64,000 nt of DNA from DASSUW01 sp963792385 (lineage in GTDB: Bacteria > Actinomycetota > Thermoleophilia > Solirubrobacterales > Solirubrobacteraceae): the NCBI GenBank assembly GCA_963792385.1, contig CAWBVZ010000004.1, positions 124,001-188,000 on the forward strand. The letters run 5' to 3'. Made by a program: the position numbers and the translations under genes. Position 1 is the first letter of the stretch, and each line of letters starts with the position of its first letter. This document shows, piece by piece, positions 54,472 to 64,000 of this stretch. Under the pieces are notes generated by a model. That model had not been told where the DNA came from. It made no database searches and saw only the letters and a list, made by a program, of their open reading frames with translations.

Positions 54472-54942
54472 GCCGGCGGCGGCCTCGGATCTGGCGCGCC
54501 TCGCCCGGCGAGGCGCGCCAGGTCGCTGCCCTGCTGGCCGCCTTCCGTGACCACATGCAGTACGACGGGCCGAGCGACGACGCCTTCCTGGCCTCGGTCG
54601 AGCGCCTGATCGCCCGCGACGACACCCGAGTACCTGCTGGCCGCGGCCGGCGAGGGCGAGGCGGCGCAGGGCGTCGCGCAGGTGCGCTACCGCTGGGGCA
54701 TCTGGTGGGACGCCGAGGACTGCTGGCTGGAGGACCTCTACGTCGCCGAGGCCGGGCGCGGAGCGGGACTCGGCCGGGCGCTCACGGAGGCGGTGATCGA
54801 ACGCGCCACGGCACGTGGCTGCCGCCGTGTGGAGCTCGACGTCAACACCGAGAACCCAGTCGCGATGGCGCTCTACCGATCTCTGGGCTTCGAGACCGGC
54901 AAGACCGGCGGCCAGGACCTGTTGATGCGTCGGAGGCTCTAG
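54468..54942 (+). CDS. GNAT-family N-acetyltransferase (apparent +1 frameshift near 54626)
   Basis: About 157 residues after correction, from the GTG at 54468 that overlaps the M1 stop. The first part is RIWRASPGEARQVAALLAAF and LIARDDT. One extra C in ACACCCGAG (54625-54627) shifts the frame, after which EYLLAAAGEGEAAQGVAQV and YRWGIWWDAEDCWLEDLYV follow. The acetyl-CoA loop is AEAGRGAGLGRALTEAVIER, and the end is AMALYRSLGFETGK. All core elements are present once the base is removed. Substrate unknown. Confidence 0.8.
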
Positions 54943-55321
54943 CGCACGTGGCCGGAGGTTCGGCGCATAACCCGGCGTAGTCCGGGTCGTGTCTGCCGGT
55001 GCACGGCATCCGCGAGCATGCTGGTTGTACGTGACCGGATGCCGGGTGCCGGCAGACGCGGCCCGGGCCCGCCGGAATGCGTCGAAGCTTCGGGCGCGTG
55101 TGCTCTAGCGGGCCGGCGACGCCGGGCGGCTCTTGCCCGGGTACATCGCGAGGCTCGCCCGAACCAGTTCACGCTGGCGCGTATGCGCGTCGCGCTGCGT
55201 CGACAGGATCTCACGGAGAGCCGTCGCGCGAACTGACGTAAGGGGCGGGTGGGTCATGTCCGCAGGATCGACCATTCCGCCCATATCTTGAAAGGCAGTG
55301 GACCACCGTCCGATGGTTCGG
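54943..55321. other. 379-base gap with a long hairpin, no supported gene
   Basis: Between convergent genes. It holds a strong hairpin with 22-base arms: GTCTGCCGG...CGGCATCCG (54991-55012) against CGGATGCCGG...CCGGCAGAC (55036-55057), with a 23-base loop containing GCATGC. A smaller CCCGG/CCGGG stem lies at 54971-54985. The short frame on the minus strand (55105-55359) includes LREILSTQRDAHTRQRELV, which looks helical. It lacks a convincing start and I do not call it a gene. The hairpin could terminate transcription from both sides. Confidence 0.5.
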
Positions 55322-56663
55322 TTAACTCCCCATCGCGTCGAGCACGACCCGGACGTCATCGAGCGTTGTCCGTGGATTCACCAAAGCCAGGCGGCCGACG
55401 GTCTCGCCGTCGACCGTCGTGGGGATGACGAACGCGGTGCCGGACGCGCGCAACGTGGCGCCCCAGCGTTCATAGTCCGCCGTCGCCCAGCCGCGGCGGC
55501 GGAACACGAGCACCGACAGCGGAGGCTCGAACAGCAACTCCAGCTCGCCGCGCTGCTCGATCTCCTCCGCGACCGCGCGCGTGAGGGCGAGCGTTGTCTC
55601 GACCGCCGCCGTGAAGGCATCCGTGCCGTGGACCGCGAGCGCGAACCAGAACGGCAGGCCGCGCGCCCGGCGCGTGAGGTGGACGCCGTAGTCGGACGGG
55701 TTGAACGCGTCGTCGTCGACGTACAGCGCCTCGAGGTAGGAGGCGTGCTGGCGGTGCGCGGCGCGGCCGAGCGCCGGCTCGCGGTACACGAGCGCGCAGC
55801 AGTCGAACGGCGAGAACAGCCACTTGTGCGGATCGACGATGAACGAGTCCGCGTGCTCGATCCCGGCGAAGCGGTCGCGCGCAGCTCGGGGCGCACAGCG
55901 CGGCGAGCCCGTAGGCGCCGTCGACGTGCAGCCACAGCCCGCGCTCGCGGCACACCTCGGCCACGCCGGCGAGGTCGTCGATCAGGCCGACGTTCGTCGT
56001 GCCCGCGGTCGCGACCACGGCGAAGACGCCGTCGCCCCCGTCGGCGTCGAGGGCCGCGCGCAGCGCGGCGCCGGTGAGCCGGCCCTCCGCAGCGGGCACC
56101 GCGAGCGCCCCGGCGTCCATCACCCGCAGCATCGACGCCACCGACGAGTGGACCTCGGCGCCGCAGGCGACGCGCGTGGCGGCGGCGCCCGCGTGCCGGG
56201 CGCTCGCGCGCGCCGCGTGCAGGGCGGAGAGGTTGCCGTTCGTGCCGCCCTGGACGAAGCAGCCGCCCGCCGAGTCCGGCAGCCCGGCCAGGCCGGCGAG
56301 CCAGCGCAGCGCCTCGTTCTCCGCGTGCACCGCGCCCGAGCCCTCCAGCCACGAGCCGCCGTAGATCGAGTTCACGGACAGCAGCACGTCGGCCAGCGCC
56401 GCCGCGGGCGCCTGGGCCGACGGGATGAACGCGAAGTAGCGCGGATGGTCGATCTGGATCGAGGTCGGCAGCACCTCGCCCACGAGCAGCGCCGCGGCGC
56501 GCTCGGCGCCGAGGCCGGCGGGCGTGACCGCGCGTCCGAGGCGCTCCGCGAGCGCCTCCGCCGTCGCGGTGGAGCCGAGCGCCGGCGGGTCGGCGGCGAG
56601 CCGCTCGCGCGCGGCCGCGACGATCGCCTCCTCCAGCGCGGGGTCGCGGTCGTGCAGGCTCAC
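55322..56663 (-). CDS. PLP-dependent decarboxylase, aromatic-amino-acid type (net +1 frameshift at ~55874-55890)
   Basis: About 446 residues after correction, from the GTG at 56663. The group II decarboxylase fold is clear: HPRYFAFIPSAQAPAAALAD, NSIYGGSWLEGSGAVHAENE, GGCFVQGGTNGNLSALHAAR, VVATAGTTNVGLIDDLAGVA and WLHVDGAYGLAALCAP. The frame then slips. In the second frame the PLP lysine is in SFIVDPHKWLFSPFDCCALV. It decarboxylates aromatic or related amino acids to amines. It is the last gene of a HAD-MBL-decarboxylase operon joined by GTGA overlaps. Confidence 0.85.
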
Positions 56664-57437
56664 GCCAGGCTCTGCACGTTCTCGGCGTGGATCTGACGCT
56701 GCGCGCCGCTGCGCCGCGCGAGCGGCAGCTTCGCCGCCTCGCCGTCGTCGCGCAGCGCCTCCAGGTACGCGCGGTCCTCGCGCAGGATCGCGGCGGCGCG
56801 GGTGCCGTCGATCGGCCCGCCGTGGCCGGGCACGACGTGCTCGGCCTCCTCGACCAGCGGCTCCAGGCGGGTGAGCGTGGCGAGGTAGGCGTCCAGCGAC
56901 GCGTCCGGGTGCAGCATCGGGATCTCGACCGGCGACAGGTAGTCGCCGCACACCAGCACCTGCGCCCACGGCACCCACACCGCCATCCCGTCGACGGTGT
57001 GACCGTCGGCCGGATGCAGCTCGAGCTCCTCCTCGCCGACCTCGATCTTGCCCGGCACCGGCAGCCGCTGCGCGCCCGGCAGCGACAGCGGCCGCGGCCG
57101 CTCGACGTAGAACTCCTCGTCGAACGCGCGCAGCTTGCGCTGCGCGTCTCCCGGCTCGCTGATCAGCCGGCCGGCGGTCGTCTCCGCACAGCCCAGCGGC
57201 GCCTCCGGGAACGCGTAGCGGCCGAGCAGGTGGTCCCAGTCGGCGTGCGTGGCGAGCAGCCCGACGATCGTTGAAGCCCGCCTGGTCGGCCAGCGCGGGC
57301 AGGACCTCGAGCTCGTCGGGCAGGATCGGCGAGTCGATGCAGAACGCCTCGCCGCCGGAGCGAACGAGCGTGCAGGTTGTCTGGTAGACCCGTGAAGTGG
57401 CGACGACGACGTCAGCGTGGAGCCCGACGGCCCTCAC
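56660..57437 (-). CDS. MBL-fold metallohydrolase (apparent +1 frameshift near 57271)
   Basis: About 258 residues after correction, from the GTG at 57437 overlapping the HAD stop. The N-terminus SRVYQTTCTLVRSGGEAFCI and SPILPDELEVLPALADQAGF is followed by the slip. The next frame continues TIVGLLATHADWDHLLGRYA, with HADWDH replacing the standard HxHxDH. Further ligands are in PADGHTVDGMAVW, LVCGDYLSPVEIP and VVPGHGGPIDG. The Asp-for-His change is known in some MBL subfamilies, so metal binding is probably kept. The substrate is unknown; a thioester or lactone is plausible. Confidence 0.82.
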
Positions 57438-58126
57438 GCGGCCCCGAGCAGCCGCGCCGCCTCGAGAAGGTTCTTCACCTCGGCGGTGGGCTTCTTGGCG
57501 CCCGCGTCGAGCTGCTCGCCGGTGCGGTTGACCCAGATCACGGGGATCTTGGCCTTCACGCACGGCTCGACGTCGTAGTAGTAGCTCGAGGCCACGTGGA
57601 CCCAGCCCTTCTTGCCGCCGATCCGGCGCTCGGCTTCCTTGAAGTGCGCGGGATCCGGCTTGTAGGAGCGGACCTGCTGAGCGGTCACCACGAGGTCGAA
57701 GTCGACCTTGAAGTGCCGGCGCGTGAGCCCGAGCAGCTTGTCGTCGACGTTCGAGATCAAACCGACGTCGAACTTCTTGGCGAACCGCTCGAGCTGCGTG
57801 TTGGTCTCCTTGAACGGCGGCCAGCGGGAGACCGAGTCGGGCAGGAAGCCCGATCGTGACGGCTCCAGCGGCCAGCCGAGCTCGCGCGAGATGTTCACCG
57901 CCGTGCGGCGGAGAACCTCGGCGTACAGCTCGTACGAGCCTCCCTTGATCTCCTGCTGGGCCTGCATGAACAGCGGGATCAGCTCGTCGCGCGACAGCGT
58001 GTAGCCATCCCGCTCGGCTTCCTTCGAAAAAGCGTCGAAGGCGCCGGTCTCCCAGTCGATCAGGGTCCCGTAGACGTCGAAGGTGACGAAGTTCACTTCT
58101 TTAGGCAACGGCATGCGGCCGTGCAT
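57434..58126 (-). CDS. HAD-superfamily hydrolase, haloacid dehalogenase type II-like
   Basis: 230 residues (ATG 58126; a second ATG at 58114 gives MPLPKEVNFV). Motif I is FVTFDVYGTLIDWETGAFDA with the nucleophile Asp. Motif II is VGLISNVDDKLLG. The Lys of motif III is in AQQVRSYKPDPAHFKEAERR, and motif IV is VHVASSYYYDVEPCVKAKIP. The YGTLIDW and SYKPDP patterns resemble L-2-haloacid dehalogenases and related phosphatases. First gene of the three-gene operon. Substrate not inferable. Confidence 0.87.
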   Translation of the reverse strand: MHGRMPLPKEVNFVTFDVYGTLIDWETGAFDAFSKEAERDGYTLSRDELIPLFMQAQQEIKGGSYELYAEVLRRTAVNISRELGWPLEPSRSGFLPDSVSRWPPFKETNTQLERFAKKFDVGLISNVDDKLLGLTRRHFKVDFDLVVTAQQVRSYKPDPAHFKEAERRIGGKKGWVHVASSYYYDVEPCVKAKIPVIWVNRTGEQLDAGAKKPTAEVKNLLEAARLLGAA

Positions 58127-58161
58127 TCTGGCACGCAGACGTGAGAGGCGGTCCCGAGCGC

Positions 58162-58179
58162 TAGCATCGGCGCCCGCTC
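58162..58179 (+). promoter_or_regulatory. -10 box TAGCAT upstream of sucC
   Basis: TAGCAT (58162-58167) stands twelve bases before the ATG at 58180. No Shine-Dalgarno sequence follows, so the 5' leader would be very short or absent. Confidence 0.4.
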
Positions 58180-59319
58180 ATGGATCTTCTGGAGTATCAG
58201 GGCAAGCAGCTGTTCGCTCGCCACGGGGTCCCGGTTCCCGCAGGGTCGCCCGCCACCACGGTCGAGGAGGCGGTCGCGGCCGCCGACGAGATCGGCTACC
58301 CGTGCGTGATCAAGGCGCAGGTGCAGATCGGAGGCCGCGGCAAGGCCGGCGGCATCAAGGTCGCCGCGGACCGCGCGCAGGCGGAGGAGCACGCGAAGGC
58401 GATCCTCGGCATGGACATCCGCGGCCACACGGTGCACGAGGTGTGGGTCGAGGCGGCGTCGGACATCGCGGCCGAGTACTACGCCTCGATCGTGTTCGAC
58501 CGCTCGGCCAAGCGCCCGCTCGTGCTGCTCTCGACGCAGGGCGGCATGGACATCGAGGAGGTCGCCGACCGCGACCCGGACGCGATCGCCCGCCTGCACG
58601 TCGACCCGCTGCTCGGCTTCCAGGACTTCCACGCCCGCCGGCTGGCGTTCGAGGCGGGCGTCGACGCGGACGTCGTACGCCCGGTCGGCGCGCTGCTGAA
58701 CCGGCTCTACGACGCGTTCGTGGGCGAGGAGGCGATGCTCGTCGAGGTCAACCCGCTGATCGTCACGGGCGACCGCAAGGTGATGGCGCTCGACGCGAAG
58801 GTCACGCTCGACGACAACTCGCTGTTCCGCCACGCCGACAACGCCGGCCTGCGCAACACCGAGGGCGAGGACCCGCAGGAGCGGATGGCGCGCGAGCGCG
58901 GGCTCACCTACGTCAAGCTCGACGGCAACGTCGGCATCCTCGGCAACGGCGCCGGGCTCGTGATGTCCACGCTCGACGTCGTCGCCCAGGCGGGCGGCAG
59001 CCCGGCCAACTTCCTCGACGCCGGCGGCGGCTCGAAGGCGGAGGCGATCACGCAGGCCGTCGAGGTGATCCTCTCCAACGAGAACGTCACCGCCGTGCTG
59101 TTCAACATCTTCGGCGGCATCACGCGCTGCGACGAGGTGGCGAAGGGCCTGATCGAGGCGTTCGCGCAGATCGAGCCGACCGTGCCGTTCGTCGTGCGAC
59201 TGGACGGCACCAACGACAAGGAGGGCCGCGCGCTGCTCGCCGAGGCCGACCTGCCCAACGTGCACACCGAGGCGACGATGCTCGACGCCGCCCGCCGCGT
59301 GGTGGAGCTGGCCGGATGA
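58180..59319 (+). CDS. sucC: Succinyl-CoA synthetase beta subunit
   Basis: 379 residues. The ATP-grasp N-terminus is MDLLEYQGKQLFARHGVPVP, then KAQVQIGGRGKAGGIKVAAD and VEVNPLIVTGDRKVMALDAK. The C-terminal domain has ANFLDAGGGSKAEAITQAVE and FNIFGGITRCDEVAKGLIEA, the power-helix region that faces the alpha subunit. It interconverts succinyl-CoA and succinate with nucleotide phosphorylation in the TCA cycle, and would take the product of methylmalonyl-CoA mutase. It overlaps sucD as ATGA. Confidence 0.96.
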   Translation: MDLLEYQGKQLFARHGVPVPAGSPATTVEEAVAAADEIGYPCVIKAQVQIGGRGKAGGIKVAADRAQAEEHAKAILGMDIRGHTVHEVWVEAASDIAAEYYASIVFDRSAKRPLVLLSTQGGMDIEEVADRDPDAIARLHVDPLLGFQDFHARRLAFEAGVDADVVRPVGALLNRLYDAFVGEEAMLVEVNPLIVTGDRKVMALDAKVTLDDNSLFRHADNAGLRNTEGEDPQERMARERGLTYVKLDGNVGILGNGAGLVMSTLDVVAQAGGSPANFLDAGGGSKAEAITQAVEVILSNENVTAVLFNIFGGITRCDEVAKGLIEAFAQIEPTVPFVVRLDGTNDKEGRALLAEADLPNVHTEATMLDAARRVVELAG

Positions 59320-60205
59320 GCATCCTCGTCGACATCGAACACGCGGCTGTGCGTCTCCGGCATCACCGGCCGCGAGGGCACGTTCCACACGCTCAACAAC
59401 CGCAACTACGGCACGAACGTGGTGTCCGGCGTCACGCCCGGCAAGGGCGGCCAGGACGTCGAGGGCATCCCGGTGTTCAACACGTTCCACGACGCGGTTG
59501 CCGAGACCGGCGCCAACACGGCGATGATCTTCGTGCCGCCGCGGTTCGCGGCCGACTCGATCCTCGAGGCCGAGGACGCCGGCATCGCGCTGATCGTGGC
59601 GATCACCGAGGGCATCCCCGCCCACGACGAGCTGCGCGTCTACAACCACCTCGCGCGCAACGACGAGCGTGCGGCTGGTCGGCCCCAACTGCCCGGGCAT
59701 CCTCTCGCCGGGCAAGGGCAACGTCGGCATCATCCCGGCCGCCTTCTTCTCCGAGGGCAACGTCGGCGTCGTGTCGCGCTCGGGCACGCTGACCTACCAG
59801 ATCGGCAACGAGCTGGCCCACTCCGGGTTCGGCAACTCGTCGATCGTGGGCATCGGCGGCGACCCGGTGCCGGGGTCGAGCTTCATCGACATCATCGCCT
59901 TGTTCGAGGCCGACGACGAAACGGAGCTGATCGTGATGGCGGGCGAGATCGGCGGATCGGCAGAGGAGGAGGCGGCGGAGTTCATCGCCGAGCACGTCTC
60001 CAAGCCGGTCGTCGCCTACATCGCGGGGTTCACGGCTCCGCCGGGCAAGACGATGGGCCACGCCGGCGCGATCGTCTCCGGCACCGCCGGCACCGCCGTG
60101 GCGAAGCAGGAGGCGCTGGAGGCACGCGGCGTGCGGGTCGGCCGCACCCCGACGGAGGTGGCGGAGATCGCCGCCGAGATCGCCGGCTCGCTCAAGACGG
60201 CGTGA
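59316..60205 (+). CDS. sucD: Succinyl-CoA synthetase alpha subunit (two apparent +1 frameshifts)
   Basis: About 295 residues after correction. Starting at the ATG 59316: MSILVD, then an extra base at ~59337; INTRLCVSGITGREGTFHTL (CoA fold) and GVTPGKGGQDVEGIPVFNTF follow. A second extra base near 59668 precedes VRLVGPNCPGILSPGKGNVG. The phosphorylated His is in KTMGHAGAIVSGTAGTAV. The total length is 3n+2, exactly two surplus bases. All catalytic elements are present, and sucC next to it is intact, so a working gene with consensus errors is most likely. Confidence 0.9.
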
Positions 60206-61459
60206 CTTACACGTCTCCGCTGGCCGAGACGCTCGCGCCCGACGTCCTGGAGCGCTTCGAGCGCTACGTGCGGGTGGACACGCAGTCGCAGCGCGACCGC
60301 GAGAGCAGCCCGAGCACGCCGGGCCAGCTCGACCTCGCCCGCATGCTCGTCGGCGAGCTGAAAGACGCCGACCTGACGGACGTCAACCTGGACGACAACG
60401 GCTACGTGTTCGCGACGCTGCCCGGCGCCGCCGGCGCGCGCGTGATCGGGCTGCTGGCGCATATGGACGTGAGTCCGGACGCGCCCGGCGCCGGCGTCGA
60501 GCCGATCGTGCACCGGGACTACGACGGCGGTCCGATCGAGCTGCCGCGCGGCGGGACGGTGCTCGACCCGCAGGACATGCCGGTGCTCGGCCGAGAAGGT
60601 CGGCCACGACATCGTCACCTCGAGCGGCGACACGCTGCTGGGCGCCGACGACAAGGCCGGCGTGGCGGAGATCATGGCCGCGGTCGCGCACCTGTCCGCG
60701 AATCCGGAGCTGCCGCGCCCGACGCTGCGCGTCGGCTTCACGCCCGACGAGGAGATCGGCCAGGGCGCGTCGCTGTTCGACATCGAGCGCTTCGGCGCCG
60801 AGTGCGCGTACACGCTCGACGGCTCGCAGCCCGGCGAGCTGCAGGACGAGACGTTCAGCGCGGTCGAGGTGCAGCTGACCGTGCACGGCGTCGACATCCA
60901 CCCCGGCTGGGCGAACGGCAAGCTCGTGAACGCCGCGCGGCTGGCGGCGCGCATCCTCGACTGCGCTGCCGGCCGACACGCTCACGCCCGAGACGACCTC
61001 CGGGCGCGAGGGGTTCATCCACCCCTACGAGGTGCAGGCGTCAGCGAGCCGGGCCGAGGTGCGCACGATCCTGCGCGACTTCGACGACGAGCTGCTCGAC
61101 CGCCACGTGGCGCTGCTCACGCGCACCGCCGCCGAGGTCGTGGCCGCCGAGCCGCGCGCCCGCCTGCAGGTCGAGGTCCGGCGCGCAGTACTCGAACATG
61201 CTCCGCCACATCGACGACGTTCCCGGAGGTCGTCGACGAAGGCCGAGCAGGCGATCCGCGCCGAAGGGCTCGAGGTCGTGCGCACGCCGATCCGCGGCGG
61301 CACCGACGGCTCGCTGCTGAGCGCATGGGCCTGCCGACACCGAACCTGTTCACGGGCGGCCACGAGTACCACTCCGTGCGCGAGTGGGCGTCGGTGCAGG
61401 ACATGGCGTCGGCCGCGGCGATGATCGTGCGGCTCGCCGAGGCCTGGGCGGACAGCTAG
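60202..61459 (+). CDS. pepT: Peptidase T-like M20 tripeptidase (multiple apparent indels)
   Basis: About 418 residues after correction, from the GTG at 60202 (GTGA overlap with sucD). The N-terminus is LERFERYVRVDTQSQRDRES. Metal blocks: GLLAHMDVSPDAPG, SGDTLLGADDKAGVAEIMAA, RVGFTPDEEIGQGASLFDIE, TLDGSQPGELQDETFSA, VHGVDIHPGWANGKLVNAAR, SGREGFIHPYEVQ, and the final GLPTPNLFTGGHEYHSVREW. Frame changes at about 60590, 60962, 61182, 61225, 61241 (+1 each) and 61323 (-1) sum to the observed length of 3n+1. Each piece matches PepT continuously. It cleaves tripeptides in the cytosol. Confidence 0.82.
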
Positions 61460-61460
61460 C

Positions 61461-61630
61461 GAACGTCAACCCCGCTGGGTGAGGAGGCGGGCGTCCGCCG
61501 GCCGCGGTGATGGCACACCGAGCGTCGAGTTCGTCGGCCTCAGCCCGACAAAGTCGACACTCGCGTGAATTTCGGCTCCCTCGCCGCGGCCAGCGGACAC
61601 CCACTACCCCACCCAGCGCAGTTGACGTTC
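61461..61630 (-). repeat. Dispersed palindromic intergenic element, copy 3 (inverted)
   Basis: 170 bases flanked by CGAACGTCAAC...CGCTGGGT and ACCCAGCGCAGTTGACGTTCG. The centre is AGCGTCGAGTTCGTCGGC (61521-61538) with CCCGACAAAGTCGACACT (61544-61561) around CTCAG. The first arm equals the reverse complement of the right arm of copy 1 at all 18 positions, so this copy lies in the opposite orientation. It fills the gap between the convergent pepT and DUF1707 genes; no gene is seen in it. Confidence 0.8.
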
Positions 61631-61658
61631 GTAGGCGGAGCGGACGGAGCCGGCGGCC

Positions 61659-62234
61659 CTAGTCGCGCGGCTTGCGCGGCTTCTTGCGCTCGACGCTGAC
61701 GCCGCCCATCAGCGAGAACGCGCGCACGCGCACGACCGGGGCGTCGGGCAGCGGCGGCACCTTGTCGCGCGGGCCGCCGTTGCCGCCCATCAGCGCGAAG
61801 CCGCCGAGATCGACCGAGACGCCTTCGGGCACCACGATCCCGATGCCGCCCATCACGGTGACCGCCGTGATCACGACCTCGTCGGCGAGCTCGGCCTCGC
61901 GCAGGTCGAGCTCGGCGCCGCCCATCACGGTGACCACGTTGGTCCGCCGCGCCGGACGCCAGCGGCCCTTGCGCTCGGCGCCGCCCATCACCGCGACGAC
62001 CCAGTTGCGGTCCTTCTGCGGCTCGACCGACGGCATGAACCGGCGGCCGGTATCCGGGAGGTCGGCGGTGAGCGCGTCGAGGTCGCCGCGGGTGCGCGCG
62101 GCGTCGGCCAGCTCGACCCGCTCGCCCAGCTCCTCGAGCGTGAGCCGGCCCTCGCCGCCCGCCACACGCAGGCGGCCGACGGTCGCCTCGCGCTCGGCGT
62201 CGGAGACGCGCAGCTCGGGATGCCGCTCAGTCAC
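61659..62234 (-). CDS. DUF1707 / LiaF-like cell-wall stress-type protein
   Basis: 191 residues from the GTG at 62234. The N-terminal DUF1707 domain is LRVSDAEREATVGRLRVAGG, then EGRLTLEELGERVELADAAR and GDLDALTADLP. The C-terminal half holds repeated short strands with VAVMGGAERKGRW, VVTVMGGAELDLREAEL and AVTVMGGIGIVVPEGVSVDL, the beta-helix-like LiaF C-terminal fold. There is no transmembrane segment, so the protein is cytosolic or needs a partner. The family is linked to envelope-stress responses, but its role in actinobacteria is not settled. TACCGT seven bases upstream supports the start. Confidence 0.85.
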   Translation of the reverse strand: MTERHPELRVSDAEREATVGRLRVAGGEGRLTLEELGERVELADAARTRGDLDALTADLPDTGRRFMPSVEPQKDRNWVVAVMGGAERKGRWRPARRTNVVTVMGGAELDLREAELADEVVITAVTVMGGIGIVVPEGVSVDLGGFALMGGNGGPRDKVPPLPDAPVVRVRAFSLMGGVSVERKKPRKPRD

Positions 62235-62247
62235 GCGCCGCACGGTA
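62235..62247 (-). promoter_or_regulatory. -10 box TACCGT of the DUF1707 gene
   Basis: TACCGT (complement of 62242-62247) lies seven bases upstream of the GTG at 62234 with no Shine-Dalgarno sequence between. Confidence 0.45.
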
Positions 62248-62308
62248 GTCGGGCCAGCCGTCGCGCGGAGTACGGCCAGCATCCCTGTCGGCCTGAGGCG
62301 ACCGGCGC

Positions 62309-62439
62309 TACCTTTGATCACGGTGAAGTGAGCACCCACCGCACTTCTTGAAACTGGCCGGCGCGCAAGCGCCCGGACGGTGCGTGCGGTGGCGAGGCTC
62401 CAATGCCTCGTCCGCCGGCCTGACGACGGAGGACACACC
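62309..62439 (+). promoter_or_regulatory. Structured leader of the ABC-F gene with a possible 6-codon upstream ORF
   Basis: TACCTT (62309-62314) may be the -10 box. CCACCGCAC (62336-62344) pairs with GTGCGGTGG (62384-62392) and encloses a GGCGC-GCAA-GCGCC hairpin (62360-62373). A third stem, GAGGC (62394-62398) with GCCTC (62405-62409), covers both a GAGG and the ATG of a 6-codon frame, MPRPPA, at 62403-62423. A second site, GGAGG, serves the ABC-F ATG at 62440. Layout and position suit translation-coupled attenuation, known for several ABC-F antibiotic-resistance genes; here it is only a candidate. Confidence 0.4.

Positions 62440-64000
<1,561 letters not shown>

Noticed and set aside
55018..55359. 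Short ORFs on both strands in the gap after the acetyltransferase
   Set aside because: No convincing start, no recognisable domain and overlap with a strong hairpin.

Overview
The window is very GC-rich chromosomal DNA with dense gene packing and many ATGA/GTGA stop-start overlaps. Numerous start codons have only a TANNNT -10 box 6-12 bases upstream and no Shine-Dalgarno sequence. With the gene content (acyl-CoA carboxylase subunits, methylmalonyl-CoA mutase, actinobacterial DUF1707, CU044_5270-like and M1 proteins, LVIVD, DUF1501 and DUF1800 secreted proteins) this points to an actinobacterium, most likely of the Thermoleophilia/Solirubrobacterales. The lineage is an inference. I saw no tRNA, rRNA, CRISPR array, phage or complete insertion sequence.

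Layout. 1-14.8 kb: a surface-polysaccharide locus with an FkbM methyltransferase fragment, a UDP-sugar dehydrogenase, five glycosyltransferases, a Gly-rich secreted protein, a Wzy/ligase-like protein with TPRs, a UDP-glucuronate decarboxylase and a polyprenyl-phosphate sugar transferase. A methyltransferase, an MBL hydrolase, a ferritin, a Cys-rich miniprotein and an M28 peptidase sit among them. 15-22.2 kb: a nitrilase, a DUF1800/DUF1501/cupredoxin export module, and a mosaic SGNH-VWA-PKD-TSP3 protein. 22.2-26.8 kb: an ABC-2 exporter with a divergent MarR-like regulator, and an ECF sigma factor with a membrane partner. 26.9-31.7 kb: methylmalonyl-CoA mutase large subunit, a secreted repeat protein and an acyl-CoA carboxylase beta subunit. 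31.8-36.0 kb: a ~1390-residue secreted metzincin. 36.0-39.2 kb: deoC followed by two aldehyde dehydrogenases, the second lacking its catalytic half. 39.2-42.2 kb: an opine-dehydrogenase-like enzyme and a secreted phosphoesterase. 42.5-46.4 kb: sulfite reductase-cysD-cysN. 46.4-53.0 kb: RNase H, an LVIVD protein, an acetyltransferase, a histidine phosphatase, a biotin-dependent carboxylase alpha chain and an M20 peptidase. 53.0-58.1 kb: an M1 peptidase, an acetyltransferase and a HAD-MBL-PLP decarboxylase operon. 58.2-64.0 kb: sucC-sucD-pepT, a LiaF-like protein and a truncated ABC-F ATPase.

How parts fit. Biotin carboxylase/BCCP, carboxylase beta, methylmalonyl-CoA mutase and succinyl-CoA synthetase together outline the propionyl-CoA to succinate route, although they sit in separate transcription units. 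A possible epsilon-like small protein lies at 42.2 kb.

Two features cut across the annotation. First, a family of ~140-170 bp intergenic palindromic elements (14.8, 48.4 and 61.5 kb plus a degenerate copy) has CAGTTGACGTT ends and a conserved inner hairpin. Second, about 20 single-base indels, nearly all +1, break otherwise well-conserved genes and become dense after 53 kb. I read these mainly as consensus errors, and I annotate the affected genes as intact genes with frameshifts.
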